Source: an uncultured Verrucomicrobiota bacterium (GTDB lineage: Bacteria; Verrucomicrobiota; Verrucomicrobiia; Chthoniobacterales; SZAS-18). From it: a stretch of DNA of 8,014 nt. Location: assembly GCA_937873255.1 (NCBI GenBank), contig CALMVM010000164.1, forward strand, positions 1 through 8,014, read 5' to 3'. How positions within the stretch are numbered: the stretch's first letter is position 1; every line of letters begins with the position of its first letter. Below, piece after piece: positions 1-5,751 of the stretch. A program made the translations under genes and the position numbers. Below the pieces are notes generated by a model. That model was not told where the DNA came from and searched no databases. It was given only the letters and a program-made list of their open reading frames with translations.

Positions 1-596
1 GCCGCGCTCTGCCGCCGCGCGCCGGCGATCCGCACGCGGTTGCGCTTCCACAGCGCCCCCGCCAGCCGCAACGCCGCCCGCAGGAAAAACCGCGCCAGCG
101 ACGGGATCTTCACGTCGGGAAACCACCACCGCGCGCCGATCACCGCGAACGCCCCGATCAGGATGAGCACCTGCGCCAGGGCAAACTCCACGAAAAACAC
201 GAACGCATTGATCGGCTCCGCGCCCGCCTGATACGCCAGCGCCGCCGCCGCCGCCGTCCAGCCGATGACGATTCCCAACACCGCCAGCGTCGCCGCCACC
301 CCGCCGCGCACCTGTGCGAACGCCTCGCCGGGCAGGAGCGTCTCGTCCGGGTCCGACCCGTTTTTGAGTTGGCGGCGGCGGGCGTCCGTCCAGCGGCGCA
401 GGACGGCGCGGCGGTCAGCCTTGGAGGCGGGTTCGCCCGCCGGCGCGGACGGCGAGAGCGCGGGAGCGATGTCGCGCGTGAAAATCTCGCGGTCGCGCGC
501 GTGGAGGTCGGCCGATCCCTGGCGTTCGTCGGCGTCGAGGAAAAACTCGTAGTCGATCAGGTCGGCCAGTTGCCAGGATGGACGCTCTTTGGCCAT
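1..596 (-). CDS. DUF2868-type membrane protein, N-terminal part (cut by left edge)
   Basis: This is an open frame of 198 codons from an ATG at 596-594 that runs off the left edge without a stop. The N-terminus reads SWQLADLIDYEFFLDADE, followed by HARDREIF near residues 32-39. A charged linker with RRAVLRRWTDARRRQL lies at 62-77 and LLPGEAF at 87-93. Two hydrophobic segments follow at about residues 99-122 and 132-155, then an arginine-rich stretch to the edge. From memory this order (LxDxxxF near the start, RDR, a GEAF-like motif, then paired membrane helices) fits the DUF2868 family, whose members are usually about 400-500 residues, so more than half is probably missing. In other bacteria DUF2868 genes often precede a DUF3482 GTPase-like gene, which would lie left of this window. 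No Shine-Dalgarno motif is seen. The frame stays open upstream of 596 but shows no ATG, GTG or TTG within about 120 bases, which supports this start. The function is unknown. Confidence 0.62.
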   Translation of the reverse strand, partial: MAKERPSWQLADLIDYEFFLDADERQGSADLHARDREIFTRDIAPALSPSAPAGEPASKADRRAVLRRWTDARRRQLKNGSDPDETLLPGEAFAQVRGGVAATLAVLGIVIGWTAAAAALAYQAGAEPINAFVFFVEFALAQVLILIGAFAVIGARWWFPDVKIPSLARFFLRAALRLAGALWKRNRVRIAGARRQSA

Positions 597-747
597 TGCG
601 GAGTTTGCGGCGGAACCGGGATCGAGGAAGCGACGATAACGCGCGGGCGGTCTTTCCCAAGCGATTTTTTGCCCCGAAATCGCGGGAACGGCAGCCTGTT
701 TTGCGAATCGACAGGGCTTCTCTGTGTTTGTACGGTGGCCGCCCGTC
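597..747. other. Divergent intergenic region (DUF2868 / MerR-like gene)
   Basis: These 151 bases separate two divergently read genes and must hold both 5' ends. I found no convincing -35/-10 pair. A weak inverted pair (GCCTGT and ACAGGGC around 693-717) is visible and could be an operator for the adjacent MerR-like protein, because regulators of that family commonly bind inverted repeats near their own promoters. This is speculative. Confidence 0.3.
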
Positions 748-1338
748 ATGGATCACGCCAACCACCGGGAGCCGCCGCCGAATCCGGGCACGACGTTGCG
801 CGAGGTCAAAGCGATGGGGCGGCGCTGGGGGTTGGACGAATTCGTGGCGGTGGTCAACGGGTTGGTCGAGCGTTACCTGCCGGCCAAGCGCGGTTTCAAC
901 GTCAAGCTGCGCGCCGCGTTCAACCCGCGTCTGGTGCGGTATTACGCGACGTTCGGCCTCATCGCGCCGCCCGAACGCGAGGGCAAGGAGGCGCGCTATC
1001 ACTACGGGCACCTTCTCCAGGCGCTGGTGATCCGGCGGCTGTTGTTCGAGGGGTACACGGCCCCGGCGTTGTTGAAGATGCTCGCGGGCAAGACCGAGGC
1101 CGACTACGAGGCGGTGCTGGCGGGCGGCGTGTCCACGGCGGCGGGAACGGCGATGCCGCGCGATGAGCCGATCCGGCCCATCGGCACGGCGCGGGCGGAA
1201 ACGCTCTTCTGGCGGCGAGTGGAGATCGCGCCGGGGCTGGAATTGCATGTCCGCGCCGATTTTGTCGCGCCTGACACCGACGCCGGACGAGAGTCGCTGT
1301 TGCGGGTGGCGCTCGAAAATCTGTCGGGTGGTGGATGA
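748..1338 (+). CDS. MerR-family-like transcriptional regulator
   Basis: This frame encodes a protein of 196 residues. Residues 59-112 look like a MerR helix-turn-helix: NPRLVRYYATFGLIAPPERE, then ARYHYGHLLQALVIRRL, then a glycine-containing turn (FEGYTAPALLKML). In this family the segment binds DNA at a spaced promoter. The MerR domain usually lies at the extreme N-terminus. Here about 57 residues precede it, including WGLDEFVAVVNGLVERYLPA, and about 85 follow, with APGLELHVRADF near 161-172. No cysteine is present, so a metal or thiol sensor of the classic type is unlikely. The ATG at 748 was chosen; a GTG at 724 in the same frame adds eight residues of no evident value. A weak GGTGG about 10 bases upstream is the only ribosome-site candidate. 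The gene diverges from the DUF2868 gene, which is a plausible target, but the sequence does not prove this. Confidence 0.72.
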   Translation: MDHANHREPPPNPGTTLREVKAMGRRWGLDEFVAVVNGLVERYLPAKRGFNVKLRAAFNPRLVRYYATFGLIAPPEREGKEARYHYGHLLQALVIRRLLFEGYTAPALLKMLAGKTEADYEAVLAGGVSTAAGTAMPRDEPIRPIGTARAETLFWRRVEIAPGLELHVRADFVAPDTDAGRESLLRVALENLSGGG

Positions 1339-1409
1339 TTTTACCAGGCTTTGCGGGATCGTCTTTCTGTGGTGGATGGCGCTCTCCGAACAGCGACCAC
1401 CAAAATGCC

Positions 1410-1536
1410 TGTCATCCTGAGCGCAGCGAAGGATCTCGCCGCGTGGTACTCACGTCCCTTCTGTCTTTGACGCGGGCGAGCTGTGAATGGCGAGTTAGTA
1501 CCTTTGGCGGGGTCCTTCGCTGCGCTCAGGATGACA
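1410..1536. repeat. Inverted repeat element with 24-base perfect arms
   Basis: Positions 1410-1433 (beginning TGTCATCCTGAGCG) are the exact reverse complement of 1513-1536. The pairing continues imperfectly inward: CGCC and GGTACT on the left have partners AGTACC and GGCG on the right, with a one-base bulge. The transcript could therefore fold into a stem of about 40 pairs. The element lies between the ends of two convergent genes (stop at 1338 on plus, stop at 1558 on minus) and could stop transcription or protect 3' ends from both sides. No T-run follows, so it is not a standard intrinsic terminator. From memory, the arm sequence TGTCATCCTGAGCG...GAAGGATC is a dispersed intergenic repeat met in several bacterial phyla; copy number here cannot be told from one window. 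Confidence 0.9.
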
Positions 1537-1557
1537 GATTAGAGAGCGCGCTCCTAT

Positions 1558-2553
1558 TTACACGAGTGTTGCGACTTCCCCTGCGATCTTGTGTTCGTCC
1601 AGATGCCGCGTGGCGATGTCCTCCATCTCCGTGATCGAACTCACGTGCGACAACTGCCCGCGCAGATTACGCCCGCCTTCCATGCCGCGCGTGTAGGCCA
1701 TCAGACGCGCGCGCATCGAACTCATCGCCGCCCGTTCGCCTCCGTGCCGACGCCGCGCCACCGCCAGCCGGCAATGCCGTAGGATCATCGCCCAACGCTC
1801 CTCCAACCCGGGCGCGGGGGGCATCTCGCCGGTCGCTAAATAGGCTTTCGTCTGCGAAAAAATCCACGGGGCGGTCATCGCTGCGCGGCCGATCATCACG
1901 CCGGCCACGCCGGCGGTGTCGCGGCGGTGTTTGACATCGTGCGCGCTGGCGATGTCGCCGTTGCCGATCACGGGGATTTTCACCGCCGCAGCAACCTCGG
2001 CGATCACATCCCAGTTCGCCTCGCCGGAATATCCCTGCGCCTTCGTGCGGCCATGGACCGCGAGGCGCTGGACCCCGCTATTTTCGAGCAGGCGCGCGAC
2101 CTGCGGGGCGTTGATGCTTTTCTCATCCCAGCCGATGCGGATTTTCGCCGTCACGGGCACGCCGGCCGCCGACCCGGCCTCGACCACGGCAAGCGCCACG
2201 CGTTCGAGCAACGGACAATCCCGCAACAGCGAACTGCCGCCGTTTTTGCTGACGACCTTGTTGACCGGGCAGCCGAAGTTCAGGTCGATGAAATCCGGCC
2301 GCACCCAGTCGATCACCGCGCGCGCGGCTTCGGCCAATCGGGCGGGTTCGCCGCCGAAGAGCTGCACGCCGAGCGGGCGTTCCAGCGCGGGGTCGAACTC
2401 GATGTATTCCCGCGTGCGTTCGTTGCGGTGCAAGATGCCGTCGGCGGAGACGAATTCCGTCGTGAGCACGTCCGCGCCCTGTTCCTTGCAAAGCTGGCGG
2501 AAGATCACGTCCGTCACCCCCGCCATCGGCGCGAGAAAGAGGGGGAAAGACAT
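1558..2553 (-). CDS. dus: tRNA-dihydrouridine synthase (Dus family)
   Basis: This 331-residue protein reduces uridine to 5,6-dihydrouridine in tRNA, using FMN and NADPH, in the cytoplasm. The order of motifs is that of a DusB/NifR3-like TIM barrel: APMAGVTD at residues 8-15 (FMN binding), a FVSADGI segment at 34-40, LNFGCP at 91-96 with the catalytic cysteine at 95, VVSKNGGSSLL at 100-110, the lysine of AKIRIGWD at 137, HGRTKAQGYSG at 167-177 and VIGNGDI at 195-201. GVMIGRAA at 218-225 completes the phosphate-binding site. The C-terminal helical tRNA-binding domain follows (ARLMAYTRGMEGGRNLRGQL at 282-301). The length is normal and no key residue is missing. The segment just before the phosphate-binding glycines, HDVKHRRDTAGVAG, is less typical of the family. 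The start is the ATG at 2553-2551, right before the barrel's first strand. No Shine-Dalgarno is present; the leader is pyrimidine-rich. The gene may be the last of a three-gene minus-strand unit. The exact subfamily (A, B or C) is not certain, so a general symbol is given. Confidence 0.95.
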   Translation of the reverse strand: MSFPLFLAPMAGVTDVIFRQLCKEQGADVLTTEFVSADGILHRNERTREYIEFDPALERPLGVQLFGGEPARLAEAARAVIDWVRPDFIDLNFGCPVNKVVSKNGGSSLLRDCPLLERVALAVVEAGSAAGVPVTAKIRIGWDEKSINAPQVARLLENSGVQRLAVHGRTKAQGYSGEANWDVIAEVAAAVKIPVIGNGDIASAHDVKHRRDTAGVAGVMIGRAAMTAPWIFSQTKAYLATGEMPPAPGLEERWAMILRHCRLAVARRRHGGERAAMSSMRARLMAYTRGMEGGRNLRGQLSHVSSITEMEDIATRHLDEHKIAGEVATLV

Positions 2554-2615
2554 GGCAGAAACGCGGAACTCGGAATGGCAGAAGGCGGAAAACTTAACCC
2601 GGAAATGATTCGTTG

Positions 2616-3167
2616 TCAGGTCGCGGCGGATTCCGGCGCGGGCGCGGGTTCGGCGTCGGCGTTTTTCAGCAGGTCGCTGACCTCGCGCGGGACCTCCTCC
2701 AGTTGGTCCAGCTTCAGGCCGGGGTCGGTCACCACGAAGGTTTCGCCGGTCGCGGCGTGTTCGTAGAATAACAACCGTCGGCCGCTGTTTTCATCCTGTC
2801 GGGAATCGGTGGGACGCAGCACACGCTTACGTTCGAGCATGAGGGCGAGGATGTAGGCCGCACGCGTGTATTCGGGACGATTTTCGGCCAGGAAGCGGCG
2901 CAGGCGCGTCTCGGCGTCGGCCTTGGGCAGGGCATCGGGTTCGCGCGGGGGCGGCGGAGTAAATTTCGACCGCCAAAAGGAGAATGGGCGGGGCACGGTC
3001 TTGTCGGCCTTCAACTGTTTCCAGCCCTCGGCCGACACGTCTCTTCGGGAAAGCGCGTCGTGCCGGTCGCGGTAGAGCAGCGTGTAGAAAAACTCGCCGT
3101 CCGCGAACGGCTGCCCGGTCACGTCGCAACAGTCCGTGCGGGCCTGGATGGTCCAATCTTGAAGCAT
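2616..3167 (-). CDS. Conserved hypothetical protein
   Basis: This 183-residue soluble protein has no signal peptide or membrane segment. It begins MLQDWTIQARTDCCDVTGQP, followed by FADGEFFYTLLYRD. The middle contains RPFSFWRSKFTPPPP (about 60-74), then LPKADAETRLRRFLAEN and a helix YILALMLERKRVLR. Near the C-terminus, LLFYEHAATGETFVVTDPGL looks like a compact strand pair, and the tail is rich in Ala, Pro and Glu. I recall similar proteins of this pattern (C-x-x-TG-x-x-F near the start, FxFWRSKF, LALMLERKR, YEHxxTGExFVV) as conserved hypotheticals in Verrucomicrobia and Planctomycetes, but know no function. The adjacent cysteines 13-14 and the TG after them resemble half of a metal-binding knuckle, with no second half visible. 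The ATG at 3167-3165 is preferred over the upstream one at 3215 because the extra residues are translated heptamer repeat. The gene lies 125 bases downstream of the permease and 62 bases upstream of dus, so cotranscription is possible. Confidence 0.8.
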   Translation of the reverse strand: MLQDWTIQARTDCCDVTGQPFADGEFFYTLLYRDRHDALSRRDVSAEGWKQLKADKTVPRPFSFWRSKFTPPPPREPDALPKADAETRLRRFLAENRPEYTRAAYILALMLERKRVLRPTDSRQDENSGRRLLFYEHAATGETFVVTDPGLKLDQLEEVPREVSDLLKNADAEPAPAPESAAT

Positions 3168-3173
3168 GGGAGA

Positions 3174-3291
3174 AATGACGAATGACGAAGGCAGAAACCA
3201 GAGCATTGAGATCAACGAACAGAGGGCGGGACATCCGAGGAAGCTCGGTTCTATCTTTCTGCCTTCGTCATTCGTCGTTCGTCATTCGTCA
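3174..3291. repeat. Inverted pair of CGTCATT heptamer runs
   Basis: The left run (AATGACG twice, 3174-3187, then AAGGCAGAAA to 3197) and the right run (four TTCGTCA units at 3264-3291, the second unit TTCGTCG, preceded by TTTCTGCC) are reverse complements. Positions 3177-3197 pair perfectly with 3256-3276 (21 bases), enclosing a 58-base loop. The left arm is the leader of the hypothetical gene that starts at 3167; the right arm ends at the stop codon of the permease gene (3295-3293). The pair fills most of the gap between the two genes and could fold in the transcript. Confidence 0.9.
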
Positions 3292-3292
3292 T

Positions 3293-4423
3293 TCAAAACA
3301 GCGTGTCCCGGTTGAGCGCGCGCTGGCGCAGCAACAACAGTCCGACGGCTCCGAACACGAGGTTTGGCGTCCATGCCGCCCAAAATGTCGGCAGTCGCCC
3401 GCCCTTACCCAACGCCAGGAACAGGCTGCTGAAAAAAAACATCAATGCGAACAAGATCATCGCCACCGACACCCCCGCCAACACGCTACGGCGTTGGTAG
3501 ACGACGCCGAGCGCCGAGCCGAACAGCACGACGACCATGCACTGCCAAGGTTCCGCCCAGCGTTGGGCCTGGTACGTGCGGAAAGGGGCAAGCTGCGCGG
3601 ACGTGAAGTCGCCGTTGAGCGTGAGGTACTGGTGCAATTCGGGCACGGAAAGCTTGTCCGGCTGCAAGACGGCGCTGGCGATGCGCCAGGGGGTCTCGCT
3701 CCAGCCGGTAATTTTCAGGAGCGGCGGGTAAGTGATGTCGAAACTACCGTCAGGCCGAGCGCTGCCGCCGTCGGGGTTGGTTTGCAAGGTCCGGGCATCG
3801 TGAAAGAGCCAGGTGCGGGTCGGTTCATCGTAGGTCGCGCTCGCTGCGTAGTATTTGGTGATGCCCTGCGGGGTGATCTGCTCTACGCGAATGCCTTCGA
3901 GCGGCAGGGACGTGTCGGAGGGCAATTTTTCGATGAACCAGACTCGGTTGTCGGTGCGGTTGGGAAAAAGGTAGCCGACGGTGTTGTTGAGGCGTTGGAG
4001 ACGGCGGCCGGCTTCGAGTTCGGCCTCGGCGCGTTCGCGGCGGGCGTCGGCCTGCGGGGCGGCGGCGTAGTTCAGATACGTGCTCAGGCCGGTGGCGGCG
4101 AGGCCCACGAGGAAAACCGGCAAAAGCACGCGCCCGAGGCTGACCCCCGCGCTGAGCATGCTCAGGATTTCGTTGGATTGGGACATGCGCCCCAGGCAAT
4201 AGAGCAGCGCCAGCAGGAGCGCGATGGGCAGGATGAGCACCGCCACCGAGGGCAGTTGTTGGAGCTGGAAAAGGAACACATAACCCAGCGACGCACCGCC
4301 GCTGATGAAGTCGTTGGCCTTCGAGCCGAGTTCAAAGACGAGCCAGATGGCAATGAACCCCAGGCAGCAATAAACGAACGGCAGCAGGAAATTCCTCAGG
4401 ATGTACTGATCGAGCAGGCGCAC
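3293..4423 (-). CDS. LptF/LptG family LPS-export permease
   Basis: This 376-residue inner-membrane protein belongs to the YjgP/YjgQ (LptF/LptG) family. These proteins pair as the membrane core of the LptB2FG ABC transporter, which extracts lipopolysaccharide from the inner membrane and passes it to LptC. The order of elements is typical: RLLDQYILRNFLLPF at residues 2-16, a first membrane helix at about 13-32, and a second at about 46-75. MSQSNEILSMLSAGVSLGR follows, the family's cytoplasmic coupling motif, then a third helix at about 95-113. A periplasmic beta-rich domain spans about 118-295, with three helices at the end (about 298-316, 323-345 and 355-370). The start is the GTG at 4423-4421. 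An upstream ATG at 4540 is in frame, but the 39 extra residues include translated heptamer repeat (FVIRHSSFVI). Whether this is LptF or LptG cannot be settled here, and no partner permease or LptB is in the window. It is divergent from the flavoprotein gene. Confidence 0.92.
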   Translation of the reverse strand: MRLLDQYILRNFLLPFVYCCLGFIAIWLVFELGSKANDFISGGASLGYVFLFQLQQLPSVAVLILPIALLLALLYCLGRMSQSNEILSMLSAGVSLGRVLLPVFLVGLAATGLSTYLNYAAAPQADARRERAEAELEAGRRLQRLNNTVGYLFPNRTDNRVWFIEKLPSDTSLPLEGIRVEQITPQGITKYYAASATYDEPTRTWLFHDARTLQTNPDGGSARPDGSFDITYPPLLKITGWSETPWRIASAVLQPDKLSVPELHQYLTLNGDFTSAQLAPFRTYQAQRWAEPWQCMVVVLFGSALGVVYQRRSVLAGVSVAMILFALMFFFSSLFLALGKGGRLPTFWAAWTPNLVFGAVGLLLLRQRALNRDTLF

Positions 4424-4429
4424 GGGGAG

Positions 4430-4457
4430 AATGACGAATGACGAATGACGAATGACG
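4430..4457 (-). repeat. Four tandem heptamers before the LptF/G start codon
   Basis: AATGACG is repeated four times without a mismatch at 4430-4457 (CGTCATT on the coding strand). A second, shorter heptamer repeat, GGCAGAG twice, follows at 4461-4474. The run ends six bases (CTCCCC) before the GTG start of the permease gene. Perfect short tandem repeats of this kind can change copy number by slippage during replication; at this position that would change leader length, not reading frame. Confidence 0.92.
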
Positions 4458-4626
4458 AAGGGCAGAGGGCAGAGGGCGAAGCGATGGGAGTCAGCACGAT
4501 GAGGGAAAAAATCATCCGGCGCAAATCTGGAGTTCGGCACCCGGGCGTTTGCCTCTCGCGCGAAACCGCTTCATTCTATCCTTTCATTTCCCTCATTCTG
4601 CCCTTCGTCATTCGTCATTAGTCATT
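4437..4626. repeat. Inverted repeat across the divergent gap (30-base arms)
   Basis: Positions 4437-4466 pair with 4597-4626 at 29 of 30 positions, with a perfect core of 23 bases (4444-4466 with 4597-4619). The single mismatch comes from a TTAGTCA variant heptamer at 4618-4624. A second, inner pair (ATGAGGGAAA at 4499-4508 with its reverse complement at 4587-4596) strengthens the symmetry. The gap is a divergent promoter region: the permease starts at 4423 and the flavoprotein at 4631, and each arm nearly touches one start codon. The arms share their sequence, TCTGCC(C)TTCGTCATT, with the inverted pair at 3174-3291. Confidence 0.9.
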
Positions 4627-4630
4627 TCCC

Positions 4631-5149
4631 ATGTCCGTCCTCATCGTCGCCTCCAGTCTCAGCGGCAAGTCGCGTTCGCAACGCCTCGCACGCATCGCCC
4701 TGCGCAAGCTGACCGATGCCGGCACGCCCGCCACCCTGCTCGACCTGCGCGAGACCCCCCTGCCCTTCGCCGGTTCGCCCGCCGGCTGGAGCGATCCCAA
4801 CGTCGCCCGGCTCCAGGAACAGGCCGCCGCCGCGACGCATTTCCTCTTCGCCACGCCGGTATATAATTACGATGTCAACTCGGCGGCCAAGAACTACATC
4901 GAACTCATGGGCGAGGACGCGCTCGGCAACAAGACCGTCGGCTTCCTGCTCTCGGCGGGCGGCGGCGGCTCGTACATGGCCGTGATGCCCTTCGCCAACT
5001 CGCTGATGCTCGACTTCCGCTGCTGGGTCGTGCCGCGTTTCCTGTACGTGCCCAAGGACTTCGAGGGCGACACCCTGCCGCCCGAACTCGACGAGCGCAT
5101 GGATCACCTGCTGCGCGATCTGCTCACGCGCGGACTGTCGGCAGCCTGA
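4631..5149 (+). CDS. NADPH-dependent FMN reductase-type flavoprotein
   Basis: This 172-residue cytoplasmic protein has the flavodoxin-like fold of the NADPH-dependent FMN reductase family, which transfers electrons from NAD(P)H through bound FMN to flavin, quinone or other acceptors. It begins with strand MSVLIVASS, then LSGKSRSQRLA (residues 10-20), the FMN phosphate-binding loop. The loop after the third strand, ATPVYNYDVNSAAKNYIE at 74-91, is the family's usual TPxYNxxxxxxxKNxID. The glycine run SAGGGGSYMAV at 108-118 lies near the isoalloxazine ring. The length is normal. The true substrate cannot be read from sequence. The ATG at 4631 directly follows the first-strand context and is preceded by the heptamer leader ending TTTCCC, with no Shine-Dalgarno. 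It converges on the secreted protein gene with only 12 bases between the stops. Confidence 0.9.
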   Translation: MSVLIVASSLSGKSRSQRLARIALRKLTDAGTPATLLDLRETPLPFAGSPAGWSDPNVARLQEQAAAATHFLFATPVYNYDVNSAAKNYIELMGEDALGNKTVGFLLSAGGGGSYMAVMPFANSLMLDFRCWVVPRFLYVPKDFEGDTLPPELDERMDHLLRDLLTRGLSAA

Positions 5150-5161
5150 ACCCTCCGGATT

Positions 5162-5602
5162 TCAGCGGTCCAGGCTCGCGGGAGCGTCGTATTTCTTGAT
5201 CCAATTGGACATCTCGCTGTCCGTCGCGCCGAAGCGCCATTTGACGACCTTCCACGAATCGGGGCCGCCATCCATCTGGAGCAGGGCCTCGCCGGTCGGC
5301 TCGAACATGTCCGCTTCCACCTGCTCCCTGTAGTGGGTGCGCTTGTAGTCGATCTCGCCGCCGCCGGGCTTCTGCGGAATGAAGCGGATTACCGCCCAGT
5401 CCTCGCTGACCTTGAGCACGTCTACCTTGAAAATGACCTCTTGCTTGAGGTCGCGCTCGAACGGCACCCGCAGGGCATCCATGATCGCCTTGCGCTCGTC
5501 GCTGCCCGCCTTCGGGGTGTGAACATCCTGCGCATGCAGGGCAACGGTCACGAGGAACAGCGGCAACAGGGCGAGCAGGCGGCGGAGAGGAATGATGGTC
5601 AT
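5162..5602 (-). CDS. Small secreted protein of unknown function
   Basis: This 146-residue protein has a clear signal peptide: a short basic start (MTIIPLRR), a hydrophobic core LLALLPLFLVTVAL and a likely cleavage after LHA at residue 24. There is no lipobox cysteine, so a soluble periplasmic or exported protein is expected. The mature part starts QDVHTPKAGSDERKAIMDAL, continues with FKVDVLKVSEDWAVIRFIPQ (about 58-77), and ends with WKVVKWRFGATDSEMSNWIKKYDAP. The pattern of PKxGSxERKAIMDALR, then a strand pair containing DWA, recalls a widespread family of short secreted proteins of unknown function that I cannot name with certainty. No catalytic motif is seen. The leader (CCCTCACA before the ATG) has no Shine-Dalgarno. 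The gene diverges from glmS across 149 bases. Confidence 0.8.
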   Translation of the reverse strand: MTIIPLRRLLALLPLFLVTVALHAQDVHTPKAGSDERKAIMDALRVPFERDLKQEVIFKVDVLKVSEDWAVIRFIPQKPGGGEIDYKRTHYREQVEADMFEPTGEALLQMDGGPDSWKVVKWRFGATDSEMSNWIKKYDAPASLDR

Positions 5603-5648
5603 TGTGAGGGATTGCCAGCAGGTCGGTTGGTAGACGCAGGCGGCACCT

Positions 5649-5683
5649 TTTGGTTCAAACCAAATTTCCGGTTCCAGAAATTT
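5649..5683. promoter_or_regulatory. Two overlapping palindromes between the secreted-protein gene and glmS
   Basis: A perfect 16-base palindrome with a two-base centre, TTTGGTTCAAACCAAA, occupies 5649-5664. It overlaps by three bases a second inverted pair, AAATTTC at 5662-5668 with GAAATTT at 5677-5683. Both lie in an AT-rich island of a GC-rich divergent gap, as expected for a promoter or operator, about 70-100 bases before the glmS start. No clear -35/-10 pair could be fixed. The regulatory role is inferred from position and symmetry only. Confidence 0.4.
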
Positions 5684-5751
5684 TGCACGATTCCGAAGCG
5701 CGGCGCCCCGCCTTGCTTTCGCCCGGTCCCCATCCTACGCTGGGCGCACTT

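Noticed and set aside
415..1248. A 277-codon minus-strand frame across the MerR-like gene
   Set aside because: It overlaps the DUF2868 gene in another frame and the MerR-like gene on the other strand; the product is Arg/His-rich without motifs.
1916..2766. Two long plus-strand frames opposite dus
   Set aside because: dus is certain on the minus strand; these are shadow frames.
3182..4441. A 419-codon plus-strand frame opposite the LptF/G gene
   Set aside because: The product is a low-complexity His/Gln/Arg-rich sequence, and the minus-strand frame has clear membrane helices and family motifs.
4424..4540. N-terminal extension of the permease to the ATG at 4540
   Set aside because: The added residues include translated heptamer repeat (FVIRHSSFVI) and precede the family's usual start RLLDQYILR, so the GTG at 4423 is the better start.
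5603..5751. glmS ribozyme before glmS
   Set aside because: The gap is short, GC-rich near the start and shows none of the ribozyme's recognisable conserved core; the ribozyme is mainly known from Firmicutes.
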